DNA of 20,953 nucleotides from Reticulitermes lucifugus. Its lineage: Eukaryota; Arthropoda; Insecta; Blattodea; Rhinotermitidae. Made by a program: the position numbers and the translations under genes. This document shows, piece by piece, positions 18,371 through 20,953 of this stretch; position 1 is the first letter of the stretch; each line of letters starts with the position of its first letter. The notes under the pieces are model-generated. The model saw nothing but the letters and a program-made list of their open reading frames with translations, was not told where the DNA came from and made no database searches. The DNA lies in assembly GCA_026260175.1 (NCBI GenBank), contig JAKCWW010007647.1:1-20953 (forward strand), written 5' to 3'.

Positions 18371-20833
18371 CATACAGCTGGTCAAGAAATTTACCACTTT
18401 TATGGAATGAAAATGTTCATTACAAGAACCCACCACAAATTCCTATCCTGAGCTATATAAGTCCAGTTCACAAGCTTCTGCCCTGTTTAAGATACGTTAT
18501 AATATTATCCTTCAGTGTATCAGGTACAACAGTTAAGTTCCTGGAATGCTAGTACAGATGTTTGTTCAAGCAGTGAGTAAGCAATAACCAAGCAGCCATG
18601 TGTTGTGACATGTCTGTGGTTGTGTCCAGTTTGTTGAAGGAAATAAGGCAGCAGCAGTGAAACTGTGGCAGTGTTTGTACAAGGGTGCATTTTGGTCCTG
18701 TTGGAAAAGTTGGTTGGAGCCATGCATTAACCTCCCTGCTCAATACATCAACTGTATTTCAGTCATAAATTCTGTGTACGGCACCTCAATATATGTATTC
18801 TTGACCATACTTTTGTTTATCTTGTACTGGTATTTTGTTCTGCAGTGTATGTGATGCATTTGACAGTAAATTTCCAACACTTGTTGTCTCTAGGCGTTGC
18901 GCAGGTTGCTTCTGAGGGAATGGATGACACTCGCATGGACCTGACACAACTTGAAGAGTCTGGCACCGGTCGAAGTGTTCCTACCACTCCCCTCCAAGTG
19001 TCGCCACAAGGTGTGCAGTGCAGTCTTTGTCTATTTTGGCTGATGTGATTGTCTTTTTTCTTGAAATTACACAGTTTTTAACTGTATTAAGATTAGATTA
19101 AATGTGATCTAACTACAGGAAGACTGTGTATGTACAAACTGCTAGGGACCAGAAATCGTTAGCTTTTAATTAATTCACCTTTAAAGCTGTATTCAATGTT
19201 CATAATATCTTTTTATGAATAAGGGGTATGATTAGGAGAAAATTTTCAAATGAAATGTGGAAAGAATTGGTGCTCCTCATGGATAATATTATGCTTGATA
19301 AGTATAAGTGTACCCGTACTACAATGAGCTTGCTGGAGTACAATTATGCTGTTATGACTGAAATTCTCTTCTTAGTGTAGAGCTCATAACGTGCAAGTTT
19401 TTGTGTGTAATGAATGATTCTGCCATTTTTATGGTACAGATGAAATGGAGGTAAAATGTGAAAGGTTGTCCCTATACATACGATGAGGACATAAAGGAGG
19501 AAAGGAGGAGGCACTGGATGCAAATAGTGTAGTCGATTATTGTGAGCAGGCTATGGGCTGGACGACTCAAGGTCCAGATCCTGGCAGGGGCACGAGATAT
19601 TTCTCTTCTCTAAAATGTCCAGACCATCTCTAGGGTCCACCCAGCCTCCTGTTCAATGGGCAGTGAGGGCTCTTTCTCTGGGATGAAGTGGTTGTAGTAT
19701 GAGGCTGACCCCTCACCTCCATCTAGTGCTGAGGAAGAATGATTGGAGTTGTATCTCCACTCCCCCCATATGCCTTCATGATTTATGTAGGGGAAGCTGT
19801 ACCTTTTTACAAACCTGAATTGCTTTTACTTAGTCGTGTTCCAAGCTCATTCATGCTCTCATGCTGTAGGTGAGTTGGGTACATCAGAGGTGCCAGATGA
19901 TGTTGGTCACAGAGAGGGCAGTGAACAAGCTTCCACAGAGCACCAGGCAGAAAGTAGTGTCACTGGAGGTTCAAGCAATATCCCATCCATTACAGTGACA
20001 CGTGCTGCAGAGGAAGCAGCTACTGTTGCAGAAATAGAGGAGATGCCTCCACCACAACTAGCAGGTATTGTGACCACCGTGACTGAAGTTTCAAAGTCGT
20101 ACAAAACAACAGGCAGAATTATAGTTCTATGTATTTTAATGTTTATGTTTTTACATAGCAGATTGGACCACATGATGTTGAAGCACATGATAGCAAGCAT
20201 TCCCTGTATTTAATCTTCTTTTGATTTATTTGTGAATGAAATTCTGAACACACCATTTCTAAACCAGAAAATAACAGCATGCCTAATTACACATACAAAT
20301 TTCCAGCAGTAACAGAAATTTAGGTGCTTAAGTTTCTTTGTATTCCTCAGACCAACAACTAGAATTTTGGGGGTTGAGGGCCATTAATGATATCCAAAAT
20401 GAAGGCCTTGGGTGTGAAATGGTAGACAAGTAGGGGGTAGTAGAGGCTCATTTTGGACTCTTCCACCTTTTAAGGAGTAATTAAATTCCAACCACTGGTA
20501 AAATTTTCCATCTGTGAGATATACTTGTTTGGAACAATTTTGGAGCTGTAGGAATTATTTGCTTGAGGTCTGTTGTCACTGGTGAATATGGTTATGAATA
20601 TCTGGGCTCCTTAAAAGGCAGAGTATTTCTTTATGAACTGAGAGACTTTTCAGCTCCTGAAGGAGGACTCTGGTCTGTGGAGTTGACAGCGCTAATTAAT
20701 GTTATTTAAATTATTTTCATTGTGGTGCAACATTGGGAAACAGATGAATCGTGTGAATCCAGAGAACTGTCTCAAGATCGTCAGTCTGTTGAGCAGGAAG
20801 ATATCCTGGACTTGGCAGATGAAGGAGGAGATG
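833..20833 (+). CDS. Tpr (Mtor): Nucleoprotein TPR / Megator, 3' part (14 exons, both ends outside the window)
   Basis: TPR is a long coiled-coil protein of the nuclear pore basket. Known roles of the family are basket scaffolding, mRNA export quality control, tethering of spindle checkpoint proteins and chromatin organisation at pores. Join: 833-1016, 2539-2705, 4733-4846, 5613-5746, 8363-8633, 11051-11356, 12109-12273, 14740-14832, 15237-15324, 16770-17065, 18136-18301, 18894-19010, 19870-20064, 20744-20833. This gives 795 complete codons plus one base with no stop, and every junction is GT-AG with matching phase. About 117 residues of heptad-type coiled coil are followed by about 678 residues of low-complexity, acidic tail. 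Blocks that match what I remember of vertebrate TPR are ASIRPM, DDVIVIDS, EDSNE, VPSTPTL, RTDGF and RSVPTTPLQV, in the same order. The reading frame looks intact, so this appears to be a working gene. Human TPR is about 2,360 residues, so roughly two thirds of the protein must lie upstream. The identification is from memory without a database search, but the ordered set of blocks makes it strong. Confidence 0.93.
1017..2538 (+). other. TPR intron 1 (phase 1)
   Basis: AT-rich non-coding sequence of 1,522 bases. It holds a 70-bp tandem duplication at 1531-1670 and ends with a T13 run (2518-2530) acting as the pyrimidine tract. The short reading frames in it show no recognisable protein similarity. 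Confidence 0.85.
1531..1670. repeat. 70-bp tandem duplication, two diverged copies
   Basis: Copy 1 is 1531-1600 and copy 2 is 1601-1670. Both begin atgtatcc and end with tactagattgtgtctt followed by a short A/T-rich run, with differences in the middle. The upstream text at 1515-1530 (ctgtaaattgtgtaa) hints at a more decayed third unit. Confidence 0.8.
2539..2705 (+). CDS. Tpr (Mtor): TPR exon 2: last coiled-coil segment
   Basis: Completes residue 62 (Gly) and runs to residue 117, ending DKQQ. The start at 2539 is set by the acceptor gtgtgaag behind a run of 13 T, and by phase 1 continuity with exon 1. The donor is CAG|GTAATT, phase 0. The sequence (YESRISHLEKENAAVLAEKQ and NQRLNQLQRQLDKQQ) is strongly heptad-like. 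After this exon the composition changes abruptly to Ser/Pro/Thr, so the coiled-coil to tail boundary of TPR sits at the 2705/4733 junction. Confidence 0.92.
3230..3510 (-). mobile_element. tRNA-derived insect SINE remnant
   Basis: Read on the minus strand, the segment starts with tcaggtggcttaggactctt and reaches gggaggtccc, like the tRNA-related head of common insect SINEs (A-box-like then B-box region). The body reads gccaaatgccatgatagta and later atgccac, resembling a GGCAAATGC...GGCCAC body that I remember from the same type of element. A 56-bp duplication sits inside it. Confidence 0.5.
3296..3407. repeat. 56-bp tandem duplication
   Basis: Copy 1 is 3296-3351 and copy 2 is 3352-3407. They align without gaps over 56 bases and share tttgtggcatattgta, tactatcatg and atttggctggaggg, with a handful of substitutions. 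The duplication lies within the probable SINE body, so it is likely a local slippage or recombination event after insertion. Confidence 0.9.
4250..4345 (+). repeat. Dispersed repeat related to the 11.5-kb duplication
   Basis: The segment shares atttaaatggctgc (4295-4308) and, just after it, attactgtg and a later gatgact with copy 2 of the tandem duplication at 11607-11762. Weaker similarity extends upstream to ggcatt. Two separate introns thus hold the same family, which suggests a dispersed element. Class unknown. Confidence 0.55.
4733..4846 (+). CDS. Tpr (Mtor): TPR exon 3: start of disordered tail
   Basis: Thirty-eight codons, window residues 118-155, phase 0 on both sides. The acceptor is gcatgttacag and the donor CCG|GTCAGT. 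The peptide opens GSKPSTSSGP and contains TANIKPMAGPSS. The A-x-I-K-P motif corresponds to an ASIKP block that I remember in the vertebrate TPR tail. No coiled-coil character remains. Because the exon is symmetric (0-0), skipping it would keep the frame. Confidence 0.88.
4847..5612 (+). other. TPR intron 3 (phase 0)
   Basis: Of its 766 bases, about half (5090-5460) is a dispersed repeat fragment. The remainder is AT-rich without recognisable content. Confidence 0.82.
5090..5460 (+). mobile_element. Widespread dispersed repeat fragment, class unresolved
   Basis: The conceptual frame reads SASQEILHTFMEPKFHY, later LPSDFFKAHFNIILP and, after stops, THLIILDLIILCLI. This matches in order a pseudo-peptide that I remember recurring in many insect and some fish assemblies (SQEPATGPYxEP, NIILPS, HLILLDLIILI). 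It is repeat-derived and not a gene. Whether it is LTR, SINE or another type cannot be settled here. A second part of the same type lies at about 20085-20240. Confidence 0.55.
5613..5746 (+). CDS. Tpr (Mtor): TPR exon 4: second A-x-I-R-P-M motif
   Basis: Window residues 156-199 plus two bases of residue 200. The acceptor is ccatttcctag and the donor CAG|GTAACA, phase 2. It contains TPFASIRPMAQSRTVAV, the close counterpart of the RASIRPM block of vertebrate TPR, then a Ser-rich stretch (SQTSSSSSNQT). The first codon is ATG, but this is an internal exon. An upstream initiation signal would not be expected there, and the frame joins exon 3 cleanly. Confidence 0.88.
6338..6422. mobile_element. 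Small TA-flanked MITE-like element
   Basis: The element starts TA|CAGTCAAACCGCTGTATAAC and ends CGCTCACTG|TA, so both ends fit a CAGT terminus at a TA target. The inner segments gtataac and gttatatt also oppose each other. The start resembles mariner/pogo-type termini. It is short (about 85 bases) and decayed. Confidence 0.4.
7535..7550. repeat. (GT)n microsatellite
   Basis: An uninterrupted GT run of about eight units in intron 4. Confidence 0.85.
8363..8633 (+). CDS. Tpr (Mtor): TPR exon 5: Ser/Thr/Pro/Gln-rich tail
   Basis: Completes residue 200 (Ser) and runs to residue 290. The acceptor is gtgtgttgcag and the donor CAG|GTAATT, phase 0. A second AG at 8374-8375 would shift the frame by 13 bases, so the upstream acceptor is preferred. 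The peptide (ALVPPQQQLVHTTGSA and PPTQQATVITVTVGPSPSS) is low-complexity with no recognisable fold, as expected for this part of TPR. Exons 4 and 5 form a 405-base block that is only frame-neutral as a pair. Confidence 0.88.
8663..9099. mobile_element. Inverted-repeat element flanked by 13-bp direct repeats
   Basis: The 16 bases at 8680-8695 (tgtcagaacaaacaca) are the exact reverse complement of 9027-9042. An outer ctgttttg (8670-8677) matches caaaacag (9041-9048), so the arms are about 22 bases with a small insertion in the left arm. The 13-base aacaaacctgttt occurs at 8663-8675 and 9087-9099. Near the left arm, gatatgtttcggccatgtg and atcatcagg resemble the 3' tail of Penelope-like or related insect elements on the minus strand. 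Class uncertain. Confidence 0.5.
9206..9256. repeat. Perfect 22-bp inverted repeat with 7-base loop
   Basis: Left arm 9206-9227 (atgcttgtgtgtacagtatc plus at), loop 9228-9234 (aaaaggg), right arm 9235-9256, with no mismatch. It sits exactly at the 5' edge of the retrotransposon fragment. Confidence 0.95.
9235..10045 (+). pseudogene. 5'-truncated non-LTR retrotransposon (Jockey-like), C-terminus of the reverse transcriptase protein plus 3' tail
   Basis: The frame at about 9243-9428 reads VHTSIMKYVIAFWGNSTD, then VFQLQKNIVRTMIG and SRSSCRPVFKALKIL. It resumes after an insertion at 9570 with motifs NSLVHN, TRRRLQF, YQKDVYYAS, LPKCIADL and FYSVDEVLDY, ending in a stop at 9858-9860. These are characteristic of the extreme C-terminus of insect Jockey-type LINE ORF2 proteins, downstream of the polymerase core. 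The fragment has at least one in-frame stop and several frameshifts, so it is dead. After the stop comes a 3' region ending in TGTAA-rich text (about 10018-10045), like the simple-repeat tail of such LINEs. The catalytic domains are absent. Confidence 0.75.
9426..9573. mobile_element. 140-bp TTAA-flanked element inserted in the LINE (piggyBac-type MITE)
   Basis: TTAA occurs at 9426-9429 and 9570-9573. Removing the 140 bases between plus one TTAA makes the retrotransposon frame continue without a shift. The insert starts CCTTTAGGGGACGG, as many insect piggyBac-type elements do. Inside it has a GC-rich hairpin (gcgggtc, tgcg, gaccccgc at about 9510-9529), the only such GC-rich spot nearby. The right terminus is poorly conserved, so a good terminal inverted repeat is not visible. 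Confidence 0.68.
10251..10370. mobile_element. Possible DNA-element remnant (TTACTTGAATATAAG terminus)
   Basis: The run catatttacttgaatataag followed by atgccctccc resembles the terminus of a common animal DNA-element family (ACTCGAATATAAGACGACCC type). A second stretch, gttataaggtgaccccccc at about 10347-10365, has a similar look. No matching inverted end is visible, so this is a weak call. Confidence 0.3.
10501..10725 (+). pseudogene. MADF-like domain fragment, probably transposon-associated
   Basis: The frame reads KKIVKAMDLEGLDMNTTQKK, then a stretch ending KIMKRKKSSDGAGCVYKLKVFWF. It resembles the pattern of insect MADF (Myb/SANT-like) DNA-binding domains: W/K-x-I-A-x-x-M-x-L-x-G, then K-SGAG-x-D-x-VYKPKxFWF. 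The N-terminal Trp and the usual Arg/Tyr-rich middle are not clear, and the frame ends soon after. A splice-like ggtaag precedes it but no partner exon is visible. Likely a relic of a transposon-linked MADF gene. Confidence 0.4.
11051..11356 (+). CDS. Tpr (Mtor): TPR exon 6: Gln-rich segment and first basic cluster
   Basis: One hundred and two codons, window residues 291-392, phase 0-0. This is the longest exon here. The acceptor is cctgttacag and the donor CAG|GTATGG. It opens acidic (DVETESDDME), passes through a Gln tract (SQPQQQQGQQ) and a Gln/Val/Thr-rich stretch, then turns basic with KRQR at residues 370-373 and KK at 385-386. The basic clusters, continued in exon 7, fit the nuclear localisation signal known in the vertebrate TPR tail (KRTREE and PKKLK from memory). 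Their function here is inferred. Confidence 0.88.
11357..12108 (+). other. TPR intron 6 (phase 0)
   Basis: Of its 752 bases, 11452-11762 is a tandem duplication. The rest is AT-rich with nothing recognised. Confidence 0.83.
11452..11762. repeat. 155-bp tandem duplication
   Basis: Copy 1 is 11452-11606 and copy 2 is 11607-11762. Both begin actggaccaaaaaatac and end attactgtgtatt. They share long identical blocks (tgtaatttgctaggtgttg, gcctggggtgctctgaaagt) with about a dozen substitutions and one single-base length difference. A third, diverged relative lies at about 4250-4345. Confidence 0.93.
12109..12273 (+). CDS. Tpr (Mtor): TPR exon 7: basic cluster, then acidic VIVIDS core
   Basis: Fifty-five codons, window residues 393-447, phase 0-0. 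The acceptor is attcccacatag and the donor GGA|GTGAGT. It opens TKRSRRTQE, the second half of the probable nuclear localisation signal. It later carries DDVIVIDSVDEDEDE at residues 428-442, nearly identical at its core to the DDVIVIDSDDEEE block of vertebrate TPR as I remember it. This is one of the strongest anchors for the identification. The hydrophobic core next to Ser and acidic residues has the form of a SUMO-interaction motif. Confidence 0.93.
12274..14739 (+). other. TPR intron 7 (phase 0)
   Basis: A 2,466-base AT-rich intron that splits the acidic segment. An (AAT)n microsatellite lies at 14560-14586. I recognise no element or exon in the rest. The reading frames at 12753-13094 and 14147-14389 show no protein similarity I know. 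Confidence 0.82.
14560..14586. repeat. (AAT)9 microsatellite
   Basis: An uninterrupted AAT run of nine units in intron 7, 154 bases upstream of exon 8. Confidence 0.95.
14740..14832 (+). CDS. Tpr (Mtor): TPR exon 8: acidic tail
   Basis: Thirty-one codons, window residues 448-478, phase 0-0. The acceptor is attgtatttcaag and the donor CAG|GTATCT. The peptide is dominated by Glu and Asp (PEFEEETDSGESYEVEG), as is the acidic run of vertebrate TPR that follows DDVIVIDS. The short length means ordinary ORF finders would miss it. The in-frame joins to exons 7 and 9 support it. Confidence 0.88.
14833..15236 (+). other. TPR intron 8 (phase 0)
   Basis: The shortest intron (404 bases). Nothing recognised beyond splice signals. 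Confidence 0.82.
15237..15324 (+). CDS. Tpr (Mtor): TPR exon 9: acidic tail
   Basis: Window residues 479-507 plus one base of residue 508. The acceptor is tcccatgttacag and the donor is a perfect GTAAGT, phase 1. The sequence opens DLTAYDEGEGPDIEEEI and continues the acidic composition of exon 8. At 88 bases it is the shortest exon in the window. The preceding intron is also the shortest (404 bases). Confidence 0.87.
15325..16769 (+). other. TPR intron 9 (phase 1)
   Basis: A 1,445-base intron that holds a foldback MITE at 15527-15722. The remaining sequence is AT-rich and I recognise nothing in it. Confidence 0.83.
15527..15722. mobile_element. Foldback MITE with arms of about 85 bp
   Basis: The left arm (about 15527-15610) and right arm (about 15639-15722) are reverse complements over nearly their full length. 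Matched blocks include atgcattttgcatattgc against gcaatatgcaaaatgcat, actttcacttaggcc against ggccctaagtgaaagt, and tcctat against gtagga. The spacer is about 28 bases. There are a dozen or so mismatches and small gaps, so the element is moderately old. No clear target duplication is visible. Confidence 0.85.
16770..17065 (+). CDS. Tpr (Mtor): TPR exon 10: EDSNE block and Ser/Gln-rich tail
   Basis: Completes residue 508 (Glu) and runs to residue 606. The acceptor is cttggcttttcag and the donor GTAAGT, phase 0. It opens EDSNEVPNQ, matching the EDSNE block that follows the acidic run in vertebrate TPR. It then becomes Ser/Gln-rich (HPQQQQHSEATSS) and ends RHVPPHCRQQQHLVL. Vertebrate TPR, as I recall it, has about 40 further residues (around the RLTIHAPP and RRQSVGRG blocks) before VPSTPTL. 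I see no exon for these in the next intron, so they are shorter or missing here. Confidence 0.87.
17160..17430 (-). mobile_element. SINE copy A (minus strand)
   Basis: On the minus strand the frame reads SRDSIVCIVTRLWARQ, then SFLDFPLPQSIQTCS and YSMGTWGLFCQVVKWPRHD. It follows in order a pseudo-peptide that I remember as very common in arthropod assemblies (SRNSIVGIATGYGLDD, FFSSPRRPDRLWG, GYRGLFPGGVKRPGREADHS). The tail (gcagctatacctccactacc, cataagccttcatgg) matches copies B and C in this window. Confidence 0.7.
18111..18129. repeat. (TTTG)n microsatellite serving as pyrimidine tract of exon 11
   Basis: Four to five TTTG units end six bases before the exon 11 acceptor junction. Together with the following tta tcaag they form the only T-rich tract at this acceptor. 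Confidence 0.85.
18136..18301 (+). CDS. Tpr (Mtor): TPR exon 11: conserved VPSTPTL block
   Basis: Window residues 607-661 plus one base of residue 662. The acceptor is tttatcaag behind a (TTTG)n run. The donor is GCAG|GTATTG, phase 1. The block around VPSTPTLFVPRRTDGF and the following SSPQVPSGRF closely match a conserved tail segment of vertebrate TPR. The exon opens QPPSYEDAG, which contains a PPxY motif. Several Ser/Thr-Pro pairs could be kinase sites, by inference. This is the best-conserved tail exon in the window. Confidence 0.94.
18302..18893 (+). other. TPR intron 11 (phase 1)
   Basis: Contains a (TA)16 microsatellite 35 bases after the donor. The remaining sequence of this 592-base intron, including the overlapping minus-strand frames at 18520-18743, is unrecognised. 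Confidence 0.83.
18337..18368. repeat. (AT)16 microsatellite
   Basis: A pure AT run of 32 bases in intron 11, close to the exon 11 donor. Confidence 0.96.
18894..19010 (+). CDS. Tpr (Mtor): TPR exon 12: RSVPTTPLQV block
   Basis: Completes residue 662 (Gly) and runs to residue 700 plus one base, phase 1-1. The acceptor is tgttgtctctag and the donor CAAG|GTGTGC. It contains LEESGTGRSVPTTPLQVSPQ, matching the GGRSVPTTPLQV block of vertebrate TPR almost exactly and lying at the same place after VPSTPTL. The upstream GVAQVASEGMDD resembles the QLASQG segment of the vertebrate protein. Confidence 0.93.
19011..19869 (+). other. TPR intron 12 (phase 1)
   Basis: This 859-base intron holds a plus-strand SINE copy at about 19525-19800. 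Nothing is recognised at 19011-19520. Confidence 0.83.
19525..19800 (+). mobile_element. SINE copy B (plus strand)
   Basis: The head, tatgggctggacgactcaagg, then gtccagatcctgg, has the layout of a tRNA-like B box. The body (ccagaccatctctagggtcc, cctcctgttcaatgggcagt) and the tail (gttgtatctccactcc, atatgccttcatga) correspond block by block to copy A read on its own strand. The family is the same as copies A and C, in the opposite orientation. Confidence 0.7.
19870..20064 (+). CDS. Tpr (Mtor): TPR exon 13: Ser/Thr/Glu-rich tail
   Basis: Completes residue 701 (Gly) and runs to residue 765 plus one base, phase 1-1. The acceptor is catgctgtag and the donor GCAG|GTATTG. The peptide (GELGTSEVPDDVGHREGSEQ, then ITVTRAAEEAATVAEIEEMP) is acidic and low-complexity, with only general similarity to vertebrate TPR at this place. 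The frame stays open past the donor to 20213, into a repeat, so retention of this intron would change the C-terminus rather than stop at once. Confidence 0.85.
20065..20743 (+). other. TPR intron 13 (phase 1)
   Basis: A 679-base intron whose first part (about 20085-20240) is a dispersed repeat fragment. Nothing is recognised at 20250-20740. Confidence 0.8.
20085..20240 (+). mobile_element. Second dispersed repeat fragment, same general type as 5090-5460
   Basis: The frame reads YKTTGRIIVLCILMFMFLHS. This resembles a pseudo-peptide (YKTTGKIIVLYILIFxFLDS) that I recall following the HLILLDLIILI part of the widespread repeat fragment found in intron 3. It is repeat sequence running directly on from exon 13. 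Confidence 0.5.
20744..20833 (+). CDS. Tpr (Mtor): TPR exon 14: last exon visible
   Basis: Completes residue 766 (Asp) and runs to residue 795 plus one base, phase 1-1. The acceptor is cattgggaaacag, with a weak pyrimidine tract. The donor is a strong GTGAGT. It opens DESCESRELSQDRQ and ends ILDLADEGGD. No stop codon is present, so a further exon outside the window must supply the C-terminus, which in vertebrate TPR is Arg/Gly-rich. This is the least certain exon because it is short and poorly conserved, but phase and both splice sites fit. Confidence 0.78.
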
Positions 20834-20953
20834 GTGAGTTTGTGCTTTAGTATGATTGAAAAGGGGGGGGGGAGACGGAGGTAAAGTTCGCCCTAGAACA
20901 GGCCATGAAGGACCAGAGGGGGAGTAGAGGTATAGCTCTACTCTTTCTTTAAC
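20834..20953 (+). other. TPR intron 14, start only
   Basis: Opens with GTGAGT. It contains a G8 run near 20865-20872 and then SINE copy C up to the window edge. Confidence 0.75.
20885..20953 (-). mobile_element. SINE copy C, 3' part (minus strand, cut by the window edge)
   Basis: The text gccatgaagg, then gggagtagaggtatagct and ctttctttaac follows the same order as gccatgaaggcttatgaggg, tagtggaggtatagct and gcagttattcttgacc in copy A (17168-17217). Only the tail end of the element is in the window. Confidence 0.65.

Noticed and set aside
18116-18451. Open frame of 111 codons overlapping exon 11 in another frame
   Set aside because: Runs through a (TA)n repeat and is a shadow of the conserved exon 11 frame.
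1-20953. CRISPR array, phage, plasmid or bacterial operon
   Set aside because: No regular spaced repeats, no compact coding, and clear spliced animal gene structure throughout.

Overview
This window is animal genomic DNA, most likely from an insect. It carries one long spliced gene on the + strand, with small GT-AG exons (88 to 306 bases) separated by AT-rich introns of about 0.4 to 2.6 kb full of degraded transposable elements. Nothing suggests a bacterium, plasmid or virus. The types of SINE-like repeats recalled from memory point to a hemimetabolous insect, perhaps a cockroach or termite. That placement is inference only.

The gene is the 3' part of nucleoprotein TPR (Megator, Mtor, in Drosophila), the coiled-coil scaffold of the nuclear pore basket. 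I can place fourteen consecutive exons between 833 and 20833. They join in one open frame with compatible splice phases throughout and encode 795 complete codons plus one base. Exons 1 and 2 (833-1016, 2539-2705) are the end of the long coiled coil. Exons 3 to 14 encode the disordered tail: a Ser/Thr/Pro/Gln-rich part with two A-x-I-(K/R)-P-M-A motifs (exons 3 to 5), a Gln-rich part and basic clusters that look like a nuclear localisation signal (exons 6 and 7), a strongly acidic part with a SUMO-interaction-like core VIVIDS (exons 7 to 9), a Ser/Gln-rich part (exon 10), and conserved tail blocks including VPSTPTL and RSVPTTPLQV (exons 11 and 12), followed by exons 13 and 14. The upstream exons and the C-terminal exon or exons lie outside the window.

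The introns hold most of the variety. From left to right they contain: a pogo/mariner-like terminus (1-107); a tRNA-derived SINE-like element (about 170-400); a short TIR element with direct-repeat flanks (399-567); a 70-bp tandem duplication (1531-1670); a SINE with an internal 56-bp duplication (about 3230-3510, minus strand); a widely dispersed repeat (about 5090-5460); a small TA-flanked MITE (6338-6422); an inverted-repeat element (8663-9099); a 5'-truncated non-LTR retrotransposon (about 9235-10045) interrupted by a 140-bp element that inserted at TTAA; a MADF-like relic (10501-10725); a 155-bp tandem duplication (11452-11762); a foldback MITE (15527-15722); and three copies of one SINE family (17160-17430 minus, 19525-19800 plus, 20885-end minus).

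I found no second cellular gene, no RNA gene and no CRISPR array, and I see no previously undescribed system. The items most worth a second look are the SUMO-interaction-like motif and PPxY motif in the TPR tail, the phase-symmetric tail exons, the opposed SINE copies flanking exons 11 and 12, and the nested transposon history at 9.2-10.0 kb.
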